A stretch of 64,000 nucleotides of DNA from Lysobacterales bacterium (GCA_002722315.1 PBLG01000052.1:1-64000), one strand, 5' to 3'; shown: positions 49,910 through 59,618, counted from the first letter of the stretch. The notes: generated by a model not told the origin, from the letters alone. A program made the numbers and translations.

Positions 49910-52900
49910 CAGCGTTGAACGCGGGGAGAATGCGGCTTCCACTCGCCCCATTTCCTCTCATATACAGCCTTGTTTGCATCGAATATCTCCTGCTTGCGCT
50001 GCTTGCCAAGCTGGTCGAACGATGCCGATAGATGATGATGGACGAATGAGTCTTCGACTATTCCCAGCTTGAAGCCGGCCTCGACCGCTCTTCGACAATA
50101 GTCATCGTCCTCGAAAAATCCGCCCTGAAAGGACTCGTCAAGCAAGCCGATACTATCGATCACCTTTCGGGATATCGCCACGCAGAAGAAGGCCAGATTC
50201 TCGACAGGCAGAACCTCGTCGGCATGCTGCCATGTATAGTCAACTGCCGCGTCGATCATGCCCTCCATGTTGCCGTAGCTGATTTCAATTCTGGCTTCGT
50301 TTCCGATATTGTTGGTGACCGGACCAGCGAGGTCCAGCCCATCCGGCTCGGCCATTTTTTCGACAAGCGCAAAAAGCCAGCCAGGCGCAACATAGGTGTC
50401 GTTATTCAGCAATATGACAATCTCGCCTGAAGCATTCTCCATGCCGATATTGTTCCCCCCGGCAAAACCAAGGTTTTCCTCATTGCGGACGAGCTTGAAC
50501 GAGCGGTGCTCGTCGCATACTTCCTGAAAGTACTCGGCCGACCCATCGGAAGAACCATTGTCCACGATGATGACTTCAAGGTCCGGGTAATGAGTGTGCT
50601 TCAACACACTTCGAATACATGCCCGAGAAAATGCGAGATTGTTATACGCCAGAATGATGACACTTACGCGAGGCAGTGCCTGCACGACAGCGGCTTCCAG
50701 CGTCTCGGCGCGACTGGCCCAGCTATGATCGCGTGCCCACAGGCTTCGTCGCTCAACCAATTCACGGTCGCCGGTTTCATTCATTGCAACCTGCAATTTA
50801 TCGTTCCACTCCGCTTCGTCGCGCGCCAGGTGAATCACGTCTTGCATGATTTCCAGCTCGGGAAGCCTGACGGCGACAACGGGCTTCCCTGCCGCCAGAT
50901 ACTCGTAGACCTTTACCGGATTCGTCGCCTTGATCAAATCATTCAGCTTGAATGGAATCACGCAGACGTCAAAGTCTTTCAGGTAGTCAGCGACTTGTGA
51001 ATACGGGCGTTCGCCTTCGAACACGATATTCGGCACACGCTCGGCTTCGGACGTATCGCAACCGGCAGTGGATCCCACCAGGACGAACCTCCAGTCCTTG
51101 TATTTACGTGCGCTCTGGATTATCAGCCGAAGATCGAACCATTCGGCAATCGTGCCAATATAGCCGACAACGGGCGTTTCGCGATTCGCTTTGGCTCCGA
51201 CGCTCGACAGTGGCAGAAATCTTTCGATCTCGGCCGCATTCCGTATTATTCTCGGACCGTGGTCGGAATGGTGATTCATCAGCCATTCCGACGTCACCAC
51301 AACCAGATCGCTGGATTTCAGCAATTGGCGCTCATGGCGACCCACATCAGGCGTATGCGTCGAGAATCCCGCGTGGTGGTCCATGCAGTCGTAGACCAGG
51401 AAATTGGCTGGTATTGCCGTCACTACGTTGCACCATGACGGGTGCTGAACGATGCTGACCGACTCACCGATGCGATGTGCTCGCCAGAGAGCTTCGAGGG
51501 CGCTGCGAATTTCCGCAACGTCTTCGGGCCAGACCTTGCCCCCGTACAGATCGAATTTTTTGGTCCGACGGACCTGCAACTCACAGACGAACACCCCCGG
51601 CTCAGGCATCTCGAGAAGCCTGAATCCCGGCTCGACGGCCCCACCTCTTGGTGTAACGGTAAGATAGAAGACCCTGTGTCCGCGCTTTGCCAGTTCACGC
51701 GCAAGATGCTGGGGCCGCTGGATTCTGAAGTGCCAATCTATGATCGGAAAGATCACGATATCGAATCGGCCCGACGACGGCATTTCGTTCAGGATCCGGA
51801 GCTGGTCGGTTTCGAGGATGTGATCGGCTTCGTTGTGGGGCGAGACCGCGTTGGGTGCGGAAATCTCGGACAATAGCGTCTTGAGGCGCGTCAACCCACC
51901 ATCCATCGCATCCACGGCCAACATCGGCCTGCCTCGCAATAACAGCATCTCCGCCAGCCGTACCGCTGCGTTGCCGATTTTCCAACGCCAGCTATTCCTG
52001 GTCTCCGACAGCAGTTGCTGCAGTTCGCCGGCAGCCTCGTACGCCCGACGGGCTGAATTGGCTGCCGCCTGCTTTTCGCCCTGGACCGACACGTCCGATG
52101 CCAGCTGTTTCTCCATTTCTTCCAGCGCGTAGCGCTGTTCTTCAAGAACCTCCTCCTGCGCCTGCATTCTTCGCTCCACCAAAGCCAGGCGCGACTCGAA
52201 AGATTCGACTTGCTCGCCCGCCCGACCCACCGACTCCAGCAGGCGCTCGGCTTCGGGGAGGAAATCCGCGAACCGCCCAGAAGCTTGCTCGACGTTTTCT
52301 ACCCACCCACCTGGGTCATCTCGATCGCCGGTCTCTCGTTCACGACCCTCGCCGGCGGGCAAATCTCCCGACGCCAGAACGCGCTCGGTTGCACGGAGAT
52401 CATCGGCAGCGTGCAGCAGGCGGTCAGATTCCTCTGACAGCTTGAAAGACATTTCTCTCAGGTCGCCGGCACCAGCCCGCTCAAGTGCGGCGACCAGTTC
52501 CCGCTGTCTCTCGTTCAAGCAGACACCCAGCTGAGTATCGTCGGGCGACGAGCGCTGGTGGTTGAGATCCGGGTCGATGAACTTCAGGAGATCGTCCTCG
52601 GGAATTGCTGTCAGCATTCCGGGAAAGTACTCCGAGAGCTGCTTTTCCAGCCGCCCGGTCGTTCCGACAGGATCGGAAACTATATCCTGGTAGTCGACAG
52701 TGACCAGCGGTAGCCCGCGCGAATTCTCCAGGGCCTCGACAACGTATTTCTCCCATAGCGCAAGCCCGTATCTGATTGGGAAGTTGTTTCGAGCCTGGAG
52801 CGATCCCGCGACTTCGATCGGATTCCGGTAAACGAACAACACGGCCGGCTCCTGGAGCAACGGACGCCATGCGTCCATGGTCAGACTCAGGCGCGGGTCC

Positions 52901-53214
52901 TTGATGGCCCACGGCGCATCGCCGCGAAGCCTAGAGACGAAGCGGTCCGCAAGGCGGAAAAAGTTGAAGCGCGTTCGCTCGGTCAGGTTGTCGACCGCGA
53001 AGCTGTGAGGATTGTCCCATGTAGCACCCACCGACCGAAGCAGGAAATCATTGAGATTTCGAACCGGCAGCTGTTCCCAGAAGCCTTTGGGATTGTCGCT
53101 CGAGGGCTCTCCCATGCTTTCACTGGGCCCAAGGTTGAACCCGAGCATGTTGACGATCCGCGCCACCGCAGACGTTCCAGACCTGTGCATGCCGATGATC
53201 AGCAGAGTCTTCAT
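49909..53214 (-). CDS. Multidomain sulfotransferase / coiled-coil / GT4 / GT2 fusion protein
   Basis: From the ATG at 53214 it has 1101 aa in four parts. Residues 1-235 are a sulfotransferase: P-loop LLIIGMHRSGTSAVARI (4-20) and FVYRNPIEVAGSL (127-139). Residues 255-445 are a long charged coiled coil. Residues 480-845 are a GT4 glycosyltransferase (RPQHLARELAKRGHRVFYLT, later VVGYIGTIAEWFD, KATNPVKVYEYLAAGKPV). Residues 848-1070 are a GT2 domain (RVSVIILAYNNLAFSRACIR, VDNGSSDGS, LLNNDTYVAPGW, GFFEDDDYCRRA). It starts 1 base after the wzt stop, so it is probably translationally coupled to the exporter. Such a protein could polymerise, sulfate and hand over a glycan at the exporter. Coiled coils with methyltransferase or kinase domains set chain length in other ABC-dependent O-antigen systems. 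Confidence 0.8.
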   Translation of the reverse strand: MKTLLIIGMHRSGTSAVARIVNMLGFNLGPSESMGEPSSDNPKGFWEQLPVRNLNDFLLRSVGATWDNPHSFAVDNLTERTRFNFFRLADRFVSRLRGDAPWAIKDPRLSLTMDAWRPLLQEPAVLFVYRNPIEVAGSLQARNNFPIRYGLALWEKYVVEALENSRGLPLVTVDYQDIVSDPVGTTGRLEKQLSEYFPGMLTAIPEDDLLKFIDPDLNHQRSSPDDTQLGVCLNERQRELVAALERAGAGDLREMSFKLSEESDRLLHAADDLRATERVLASGDLPAGEGRERETGDRDDPGGWVENVEQASGRFADFLPEAERLLESVGRAGEQVESFESRLALVERRMQAQEEVLEEQRYALEEMEKQLASDVSVQGEKQAAANSARRAYEAAGELQQLLSETRNSWRWKIGNAAVRLAEMLLLRGRPMLAVDAMDGGLTRLKTLLSEISAPNAVSPHNEADHILETDQLRILNEMPSSGRFDIVIFPIIDWHFRIQRPQHLARELAKRGHRVFYLTVTPRGGAVEPGFRLLEMPEPGVFVCELQVRRTKKFDLYGGKVWPEDVAEIRSALEALWRAHRIGESVSIVQHPSWCNVVTAIPANFLVYDCMDHHAGFSTHTPDVGRHERQLLKSSDLVVVTSEWLMNHHSDHGPRIIRNAAEIERFLPLSSVGAKANRETPVVGYIGTIAEWFDLRLIIQSARKYKDWRFVLVGSTAGCDTSEAERVPNIVFEGERPYSQVADYLKDFDVCVIPFKLNDLIKATNPVKVYEYLAAGKPVVAVRLPELEIMQDVIHLARDEAEWNDKLQVAMNETGDRELVERRSLWARDHSWASRAETLEAAVVQALPRVSVIILAYNNLAFSRACIRSVLKHTHYPDLEVIIVDNGSSDGSAEYFQEVCDEHRSFKLVRNEENLGFAGGNNIGMENASGEIVILLNNDTYVAPGWLFALVEKMAEPDGLDLAGPVTNNIGNEARIEISYGNMEGMIDAAVDYTWQHADEVLPVENLAFFCVAISRKVIDSIGLLDESFQGGFFEDDDYCRRAVEAGFKLGIVEDSFVHHHLSASFDQLGKQRKQEIFDANKAVYERKWGEWKPHSPRVQR

Positions 53215-53215
53215 G

Positions 53216-53941
53216 TCATGCCGCACCGTTCGAGCGTTGAAGATGTTCGCGATATGCGGGCAGAATCTCGCCCGGGTCTCCGCTTCGATGCGTCTGCCCG
53301 CGCTCGATCCACAGGATTCGATCACACAGGCGCTGCAGTAGCGGCAAACTGTGGGAAACCATTACGATCGTCTTGTCGGACTTCACTTTTTCTTCCATTA
53401 CTTTTTGTGACTTCTGTTTGAAATTGGCGTCGCCGACGCCGAAGACCTCATCCACCAGAAGCACGTCGGGATCGAGGTGAAAGGCGACCGAGAATCCCAG
53501 TCTAGCCTTCATGCCCGTGGAGTAAGTGTGTAGCGGATTATCAATCGCCGACCCGAGTCCCGAAAATTCGATTATCAGGTCCATGAAGGACTTTACGTAT
53601 TTCAGGCGAAAACCGAGCAACATGCCGCTCATCAGGATGTTCTGTCGTCCGGAAAGGTTCGGATCGAACCCAAGTTGAAGCGTGAGCAAGGCAACCGAGC
53701 ATCCGTGATTGACTACGCAGCCACGGCTTGGCCTCAGGATTCCGGCCAGTATCTTCATCAGGGTACTCTTTCCCGACCCGTTTCGACCCACGATACCGAG
53801 CGACTCGCCCTCGTGCAATTCGAGCGAAACATCTGTAAGCGCCTCGAATCGCGAAGTGCGAAGAAAACCCGTCCGGCGTCTGTACACAAGACCGGCGCGA
53901 TCGAGCGAAATCAGTTTTCTGCGCTGACCTGGCGACTTCAT
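53216..53941 (-). CDS. wzt: ABC transporter ATP-binding protein, polysaccharide export (Wzt/KpsT-like)
   Basis: A 241-aa ATPase that would power export of a lipid-linked glycan across the inner membrane. The Walker A motif is GRNGSGKST (52-60). The signature is YSTGMKARL (140-148), the variant typical of the O-antigen/teichoic-acid/capsule exporter group. Walker B is VLLVDE (160-165), followed by the VMVSHSL switch region. It lacks the 150-200-residue C-terminal carbohydrate-binding domain of O9a-type Wzt proteins, so it is closer to KpsT or TarH. It overlaps the permease gene by 4 bases. Confidence 0.9.
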   Translation of the reverse strand: MKSPGQRRKLISLDRAGLVYRRRTGFLRTSRFEALTDVSLELHEGESLGIVGRNGSGKSTLMKILAGILRPSRGCVVNHGCSVALLTLQLGFDPNLSGRQNILMSGMLLGFRLKYVKSFMDLIIEFSGLGSAIDNPLHTYSTGMKARLGFSVAFHLDPDVLLVDEVFGVGDANFKQKSQKVMEEKVKSDKTIVMVSHSLPLLQRLCDRILWIERGQTHRSGDPGEILPAYREHLQRSNGAA

Positions 53942-54720
53942 GGTTGCAGAACTCTTGGATAGGCGTAGTGGAGCTTCTTGAGCAGCCCAAGCGAGACCAG
54001 AACGCCGAAAAACGATGCGCCGGCGACGATCGCGAGTCTTGCCCAGTCCGGCGATTGTGCTTCAAGTAATACCAATCGATAGGACTCGATGAGCAGCGCC
54101 ATCGGGTTCATGAAGAAATAGGGCTGGTACTCGATCGGTATCGACGACGGGTCATAAAAAATTCCCGAGAGAAAGAACGTGAGCTGCAGCAGCACGGTGA
54201 CAAGGAACTTTACATCCGGGAAGAACGGAACGGTAGCGGCGATCAGCAAAGTAATCGCGCAAATCAGCATGAACTGAATGCCGAGAAGAGCAGGTAGCGC
54301 CAGGTATTGCGGGTTCACGGGGAAGCCGAAAAGCCAGAGAAACCCCAGGAGGAGAATCAGCACCAGGCCGAACTTGACGACATCCATCAGGATCTCTATG
54401 ACCGGAAAAATCTCCTTTGGAATGTCGACGCTGAGAATGAGCCGGCTATTGTGTTGTATCGCGCTCATGCCGTGGCTGATGGTGTTGGAAAACCACTGCC
54501 AGATCACGAGGCCGACCAGAAGGAATGCGATGAAATCGTCGGTTCTTCGATTGAGCAGGACGCCGAAGACGACATAAAAGACGCTCATGGTCATGACCGG
54601 TTCCAGAATCCACCAAAGAAAGCTGAGGTAGGTTCGAGAAGCCTCGCTTTTCAGGTTCATGAATACCTTGACGATTATCAACTCAAGATATTCGGGTCTG
54701 AAGATGCGTAAATTCAACAC
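53938..54720 (-). CDS. wzm: ABC transporter permease, polysaccharide export (Wzm/KpsM-like)
   Basis: Membrane subunit of the glycan exporter. From a GTG at 54720 it has 260 aa, a standard size; the open frame to 54822 lies inside wecB and is rejected. It has six hydrophobic helices. The ABC2-type signature appears early as SEASRTYLSFLWWILEPVMT (about 20-39). The central FWWILEP/NTISHG region and the C-terminal FFMNPMALLIESYR segment match Wzm, KpsM and TagG proteins. It starts 4 bases after the wecB stop and overlaps wzt. Confidence 0.87.
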   Translation of the reverse strand: MLNLRIFRPEYLELIIVKVFMNLKSEASRTYLSFLWWILEPVMTMSVFYVVFGVLLNRRTDDFIAFLLVGLVIWQWFSNTISHGMSAIQHNSRLILSVDIPKEIFPVIEILMDVVKFGLVLILLLGFLWLFGFPVNPQYLALPALLGIQFMLICAITLLIAATVPFFPDVKFLVTVLLQLTFFLSGIFYDPSSIPIEYQPYFFMNPMALLIESYRLVLLEAQSPDWARLAIVAGASFFGVLVSLGLLKKLHYAYPRVLQP

Positions 54721-54724
54721 GAAG

Positions 54725-55894
54725 CTAACCGGCTTCCGTGGCCAGGGAGGACCTTTGTCTCTCCGGATCGAATCCGGATGTTCGCAGATCCTTGAGCGTC
54801 TCGACGATTCTCCCGGCCGCATGTCCGTCGCCGTAAGGGTTATGCACCCGCGTCATTTGGCGATAAGCGTCCGCGGACTCGAGCAAGCGAGTGACTTCGC
54901 TTACGATTCTTGCCGACTCGGTACCGATCAGGCGCACCGTCCCGGCCTCGACCGCCTCGGGTCGTTCGGTCGTTTCGCGGGTGACCAGCACGGGTTTGCC
55001 CAGCGAGGGCGCCTCTTCCTGGATGCCGCCGGAGTCGGTGATGATGACGTCCGCCCTGTCCATCAGCGCCACGAACGGCAGGTAGTCCAATGGCTCCACG
55101 AGATGGATGCCGGTCACGTCGCCAAGCCGGCGGTGCACCGGCTCTCGGACCCTCGGATTCAAGTGGACGGGAAAGACGATTTCCACGTCCGGACGTTCCG
55201 CCAGCGCCCTGAGCCCATGACACAACTGCTCGAACCCTCTGCCAAAGCTCTCGCGTCTATGGCCGGTGACCAGCAGGAGGCGGCGCGCCGGGTCGAGCGT
55301 CGCCAATAAATCCCTGGCGACTTCGCTGCGCGCCGCCCGCTCGCGAACGCTCAAAAGCGCATCGATGACCGTGTTCCCGGTCACAAAAATCGACGGCCCG
55401 GACACGCCTTCCGTCAGAAGGTTGTCGCGTGCCCGTAAAGTCGGCGCAAAGTGCAATGTCGCCAGGGAACCCGTCAGCTTCCGATTGAGTTCTTCCGGCC
55501 AGGGAGAGTAGCGGTTGTGGGTGCGCAGGCCGGCTTCAACATGCGCGACCGGAATCTGTCGGTAAAAGGCGGAAAGGGCAGCCGCAAAAGTAGTCGTCGT
55601 ATCGCCGTGGACAAGCACCAGATCCGGACGAAGTCGGTCCATCACAGGCCCCAGACCGGAAATGAGCGCCGCGGACAAGTCGTCCAGAGACTGGCCCGAA
55701 CGCATGATGTCGAGGTCGACATCGGGACTGATCCCGAATAGCGTGAGCACCTGATCAAGCATCTGACGATGCTGCGCCGTGACGCAGACACTGGACTCGA
55801 ATTCAGGGGCGTCTTCCAGACACTGGACCACCGGGGCCATCTTGATTGCCTCGGGGCGCGTCCCAAAAATCGCAAGCGTCCTTGACTTTTCCAC
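54725..55894 (-). CDS. wecB: UDP-N-acetylglucosamine 2-epimerase (non-hydrolysing)
   Basis: WecB interconverts UDP-GlcNAc and UDP-ManNAc, supplying N-acetylmannosamine units for surface glycans. It has 389 aa. Recognisable blocks are [14 protein letters not shown] (10-23), [14 protein letters not shown] (about 93-106), [20 protein letters not shown] and [19 protein letters not shown] near residue 290. No wecC dehydrogenase lies nearby, so ManNAc rather than ManNAcA may be the product used, or wecC is elsewhere. It heads a tight minus-strand operon. The 183-bp upstream region is shared with a divergent GT4 gene and is AT-richer than average, with no confident promoter. Confidence 0.93.
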   Translation of the reverse strand: MEKSRTLAIFGTRPEAIKMAPVVQCLEDAPEFESSVCVTAQHRQMLDQVLTLFGISPDVDLDIMRSGQSLDDLSAALISGLGPVMDRLRPDLVLVHGDTTTTFAAALSAFYRQIPVAHVEAGLRTHNRYSPWPEELNRKLTGSLATLHFAPTLRARDNLLTEGVSGPSIFVTGNTVIDALLSVRERAARSEVARDLLATLDPARRLLLVTGHRRESFGRGFEQLCHGLRALAERPDVEIVFPVHLNPRVREPVHRRLGDVTGIHLVEPLDYLPFVALMDRADVIITDSGGIQEEAPSLGKPVLVTRETTERPEAVEAGTVRLIGTESARIVSEVTRLLESADAYRQMTRVHNPYGDGHAAGRIVETLKDLRTSGFDPERQRSSLATEAG

Positions 55895-56077
55895 GTAAAT
55901 CCAAGATTAACAAACAGTTATGGTATCGCAAGACTACACCTTGCGTTTTCCCGACGAATTTTATCGTGGGACTTGCCGGCGCGGGTGGCTGCATTTTGCG
56001 CTGCCGCAGTCCGCAGGACCTGAATTGTCGGTTAGTCTCTTCTCAGAAACCACGCCTTGGAGCCGTGTGCGGACCCA

Positions 56078-57268
56078 ATGGAACTGTTGATCAATGTCGA
56101 GTCTCTGTTACCGCCGCGAACCGGCATCGGCACCTATACCGGCGAACTCCTTAGCGAATACAGGCGCCAGGGCGTCCCGGAACGCATCCACGCGTATTCG
56201 CACCGGCGAATCAAACAGTGGGCGGGTGACGCGGTAGCTTCCCCGGGCCGAGTGGAAAGCCGCCATGCGCTGCGGGCCCGTATCGCACCGATGCTGTATC
56301 AAGCGGCCTCGTCCTGGGACTGGCCGTATCTGGCCTGGCGAAACCTGGACCGACGCGCGTTCGCACGGCAGGCCCGTGCACTGGCACGACGAGCCGTCTA
56401 CCACGAACCGAATTTCATTCTGAAGCCCTTCGAAGGACCCAGCGTGGTAACGGTTCACGACCTGTCTCATCTCCGGTACCCTGCCTGCCACCCCAAGGCC
56501 AGGGTCGCGTTCCTGGAGAAGCACCTCGCAGCTTCGCTGGAGAGCGCCGGCCACGTTATCACGGTGTCGGAAATCGTTCGCCGGGAACTCATCACGACCT
56601 TCGCACTCGACCCGTCGAGGGTTTCGAGTATTCCACTCGGCGTAAACGATAGATTCAGACCGGCCGAGGAGTCGGCGCTGGATGCACTGGAGTCCGGTTT
56701 CGGTCTGCAACCCGGAAACTACCTGCTTTGCGTCGCCACCCGCGAACCCCGCAAGAACCTGGTTGCGCTTTTCCAGGCCTTCGAACTGCTCCCGGAGTCA
56801 CTGCGAAAGCGCTTTCCCCTGGTACTGTGCGGCGCACGCGGCTGGCACTCCGAAGAAATCGATGCCCACGCGCGTCGATTGACTCGGCGAGGCTGGCTGA
56901 AGCCACTCGATTACGTTCCCGAGTCCTCACTGCCCGCGCTCTACAGCGGCGCCGCCGTGTTCGCCTTTCCTTCCGTTTACGAGGGTTTCGGCCTTCCGGT
57001 ACTCGAGGCCATGGCCTGTGGCACGACCGTGGTCGTCGGCCATGGGACGGCGATGGCAGAATTTGCCGGCGCGTCGGCCGTGACCTGCGATGCTTCGGAT
57101 CCCCGCTCGCTGTCGGAGAGCATCAGGCACCTGCTCGAAGATGAATCGACACGCCGGACATACGCCAGGCTGGCCCTGGAGCGGGCCCGCCGGTATTCAT
57201 GGACGCGATGCGCCGAAGCGCATCTGGACATTTATCGGCAGCTGGCACCGAGCGACCTCGATCATTGA
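56078..57268 (+). CDS. GT4 family glycosyltransferase
   Basis: From the ATG at 56078 it has 396 aa (a TTG at 56057 is an alternative). It begins MELLINVESLLPPRTGIGTY, with the G-I-G-T-Y loop common to GT4 mannosyl- and rhamnosyltransferases. The acceptor domain has VTVHDLSHLRYP. The donor domain has LLCVATREPRKNLVALFQAF, LPALYSGAAVFAFPSVYEGF and GLPVLEAMACG, where the E-x(7)-E residues lie. No membrane helix is present. It is divergent from wecB and convergent with rmlA. Confidence 0.88.
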   Translation: MELLINVESLLPPRTGIGTYTGELLSEYRRQGVPERIHAYSHRRIKQWAGDAVASPGRVESRHALRARIAPMLYQAASSWDWPYLAWRNLDRRAFARQARALARRAVYHEPNFILKPFEGPSVVTVHDLSHLRYPACHPKARVAFLEKHLAASLESAGHVITVSEIVRRELITTFALDPSRVSSIPLGVNDRFRPAEESALDALESGFGLQPGNYLLCVATREPRKNLVALFQAFELLPESLRKRFPLVLCGARGWHSEEIDAHARRLTRRGWLKPLDYVPESSLPALYSGAAVFAFPSVYEGFGLPVLEAMACGTTVVVGHGTAMAEFAGASAVTCDASDPRSLSESIRHLLEDESTRRTYARLALERARRYSWTRCAEAHLDIYRQLAPSDLDH

Positions 57269-57306
57269 GGCGCCGGGGTCGTATCGCAAGCGGACCGAGG
57301 GGCTCC

Positions 57307-58191
57307 CTAGAACGAACGATCGCCCAGCAGGCGGAACAGGTATTCCCCGTAGCCGCTTTTTTCCAGCTCCTCGGCCTGGCGTCGAACGTCGGCCTCGCCG
57401 ATCCAGCCGGCATGGAAGGCGATTTCCTCCGGGCAGGCAATCTTCAGTCCCTGCCGATTCTCGATGGTCTCGATGAACGCGCTGGCCTGCATCAGGGATT
57501 CGTGGGTGCCTGTATCCAGCCACGCAATGCCGCGACCGAGTTTCTCCAGCTGAAGTTCGCCGAGATCGAGGTACATCTTGTTGAGATCGGTGATCTCCAG
57601 TTCGCCGCGAGCGGACGGTTTCAGCGATGCGGCAAACTCGGGCGCACGTCCATCGTAGAAGTACAGGCCGGTGACTGCGTAGCTTGATCGGGGCTTCCTA
57701 GGCTTCTCCTCGAGGCCCACAACCCTGCCCTCACCATCGAACTCCGCGACACCGTAACGTTCCGGATCCCGCACCCAGTATCCAAAGACGCTGGCGCCTG
57801 CTGTCCTCGCATCGGCCCGCCTGAGGCTGTCGGTAAATCCGTGACCGTAGAAAATATTGTCGCCGAGGACCAGGCACGAGGGTGCACCGCCGAGCCACCG
57901 TTCAGCAATGAGATATGCCTGGGCAAGACCGCCGGGCGTGGGCTGCTCGGCGTAATCGATCCGAATACCCCATTGGGATCCGTCCCCGAGCTGGCGCTCG
58001 AAGAGTGGACGATCATGCGGTGTCGTGATCAGGAGGATCTCGCGGATCCCGCTCAACAACAGCGTGCTGAGCGGGTAGTAGATCATGGGCTTGTCGTAGA
58101 CCGGCAGCAGCTGCTTGCTGATCGCCTGGGTCAACGGATAGAGTCGCGTGCCGGATCCGCCGGCCAGGATGATTCCTTTTCTTTTTTCCAT
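57307..58191 (-). CDS. rmlA: Glucose-1-phosphate thymidylyltransferase
   Basis: RmlA makes dTDP-glucose from glucose 1-phosphate and dTTP, the first step towards dTDP-rhamnose and related sugars. It has 294 aa, the standard length. The signature [16 protein letters not shown] (6-21), the catalytic [15 protein letters not shown] region with its Lys, [22 protein letters not shown] and EEKPRKPRS are all typical. Neither rmlB, rmlC nor rmlD lies in the window, so the rest of the pathway must be elsewhere or outside the window. The adjacent ELM1-family gene lies 185 bases upstream on the same strand. Confidence 0.95.
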   Translation of the reverse strand: MEKRKGIILAGGSGTRLYPLTQAISKQLLPVYDKPMIYYPLSTLLLSGIREILLITTPHDRPLFERQLGDGSQWGIRIDYAEQPTPGGLAQAYLIAERWLGGAPSCLVLGDNIFYGHGFTDSLRRADARTAGASVFGYWVRDPERYGVAEFDGEGRVVGLEEKPRKPRSSYAVTGLYFYDGRAPEFAASLKPSARGELEITDLNKMYLDLGELQLEKLGRGIAWLDTGTHESLMQASAFIETIENRQGLKIACPEEIAFHAGWIGEADVRRQAEELEKSGYGEYLFRLLGDRSF

Positions 58192-58376
58192 CAGGTATTT
58201 GTAGTCGTCTCGTAACGGGTGGGAATTGGACTCGAAAATTCACAGGTCATCACGCAATCGACCGGCCTGCAAACTGACCGCGGCCTCGCGTGGAATTGCC
58301 GGGTCGCATTCTGGCACGATCCCGGCGCTCGGACTCGCCGAGCGTACCCTCTCCAGCCTCCAGCGGGTAACCGGCG

Positions 58377-59456
58377 TCAAAGCAATGCATGGACGCGCTC
58401 GCGGACCGTGTCCAGGGAGTCGTCACGCCCACCGTCACGGGACAACCCCGAAAGCAGATCAGCGGCTTCGGTCAGCCGCCCGGAAGCCGCGGCACGGCGG
58501 TGCAGTTCGGCCATGTCGCGGGCCGGAATCCACAGGCCCCTGGCAGTGAGCCTGGCCGTCGCGCTTGCCAGCATGGGCGTTGCGGCACGGAGCTTCCGGT
58601 TCAGTCTCGATCGTGTCCGCTCGTGCAGCTCGAACATCCCGACCGGCTGGCCCGAATGGCACGCCTCCGCCAGCATCGAGGCGCTGTCGCCGGTCACCAC
58701 AAACGCGTCGGCAAGCCGCAGCACCGATGCATAAGGATTCGCCGTCTGCCGCGCCCATGGGAGAACGCGTGCCGGAACTTCGAGACGCCGCGCCAGAAGC
58801 TCGATTGCCTCGTGCGGCGTGCGGGGGCTCCCGACGACTACCGCGCTGCCGCCGCGCTCGCCCACGGCTTCATTGACGGCGCGGGCGAGATTGGCGGCAC
58901 ATTCGGCATCGAATCGATAGCTGCCCGAATCGCCGCCCAGGATCACACCCAACATCGGCCGGGGCAGGTCCTGGAACTCCCTCTGCCAGTGCGCCAGCAC
59001 CTCGTCAGAGGCTCGAGGAGGCAGATTCAGCGGAAGATCCAGGGTTATCACGTTTTCGGTCTCGGGGAGCCTGTACTGCGGCGTGGTGACGACCAGGTCG
59101 AACCAGTGCAGCGGCGCCCACGGCCGGCCGAGGCAAATCACCCGTGTCCGGCCGCCGGAAGCGTATCGAATCCGGCGCGCATCGATTACCGCTCGGCCCC
59201 CGGCGATCAACACCAGATCCGGCCACGGCGGCGCGTAGGCTGAGCGCTTGTCGGACGCAACGGCGCGGGCGCCAAACGCCATCACGCGATCCCGAAGCAC
59301 CCTGCTTACCGGATCGACCTGCTCGACCCAACGCGCATCGGCCCCGAGCAGTTCGACCAGCGTTCGAAGCTGCCCGTTGTCGCCGGCGCCGGGGGCCGCC
59401 AGCACCCAGGCAGTCGGTCTCGATCCCGGTTCCGGGCGGCGTTCGTCAGAGGTCAT
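58377..59456 (-). CDS. ELM1/GtrOC1-family protein (DUF1022), putative glycosyltransferase-like
   Basis: A 359-aa protein of the mitochondrial-fission ELM1 family, which in bacteria is usually linked to LPS core or nucleotide-sugar genes. The start WVLAAPGAGDNGQLRTLVEL and the middle LVLIAGGRAVIDARRIR are typical, as are the later LGVILGGDSGSYRFD and VTGDSASMLAEACHSG. The fold is GT-B-like; the last motif resembles a donor-sugar site. A 7-bp hairpin (58326-58344) lies downstream without a T-run. No membrane helix is seen. Its enzymatic role is not established. Confidence 0.82.
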   Translation of the reverse strand: MTSDERRPEPGSRPTAWVLAAPGAGDNGQLRTLVELLGADARWVEQVDPVSRVLRDRVMAFGARAVASDKRSAYAPPWPDLVLIAGGRAVIDARRIRYASGGRTRVICLGRPWAPLHWFDLVVTTPQYRLPETENVITLDLPLNLPPRASDEVLAHWQREFQDLPRPMLGVILGGDSGSYRFDAECAANLARAVNEAVGERGGSAVVVGSPRTPHEAIELLARRLEVPARVLPWARQTANPYASVLRLADAFVVTGDSASMLAEACHSGQPVGMFELHERTRSRLNRKLRAATPMLASATARLTARGLWIPARDMAELHRRAAASGRLTEAADLLSGLSRDGGRDDSLDTVRERVHALL

Positions 59457-59498
59457 GAAATTCGCGCCACCAGAGAGCAGAAATTAGCGAGATTATAA

Positions 59499-59527
59499 TT
59501 GACACCCAAAATCTTCTGGGATATCAT
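59499..59527 (+). promoter_or_regulatory. Consensus sigma-70 promoter of the tRNA-Ala/tRNA-Glu unit
   Basis: TTGACA (59499-59504) is a perfect -35 box, followed by an exact 17-base spacer and TATCAT (59522-59527), a 5-of-6 -10 box. The tRNA-Ala gene begins 16 bases after the -10 box. The discriminator starts gctggg, which is GC-rich as in stringently controlled stable-RNA promoters. It is the best promoter match in the window. Confidence 0.85.
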
Positions 59528-59542
59528 GCTGGGCTTGTTCTC

Positions 59543-59618
<76 letters not shown>

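Noticed and set aside
55882..55910. TTGACT-based promoter in the wecB/GT4 divergent region
   Set aside because: The -35 is good, but the best -10 at 17 bases (gattaa) is poor and the site overlaps the wecB start codon, so I do not assert it.
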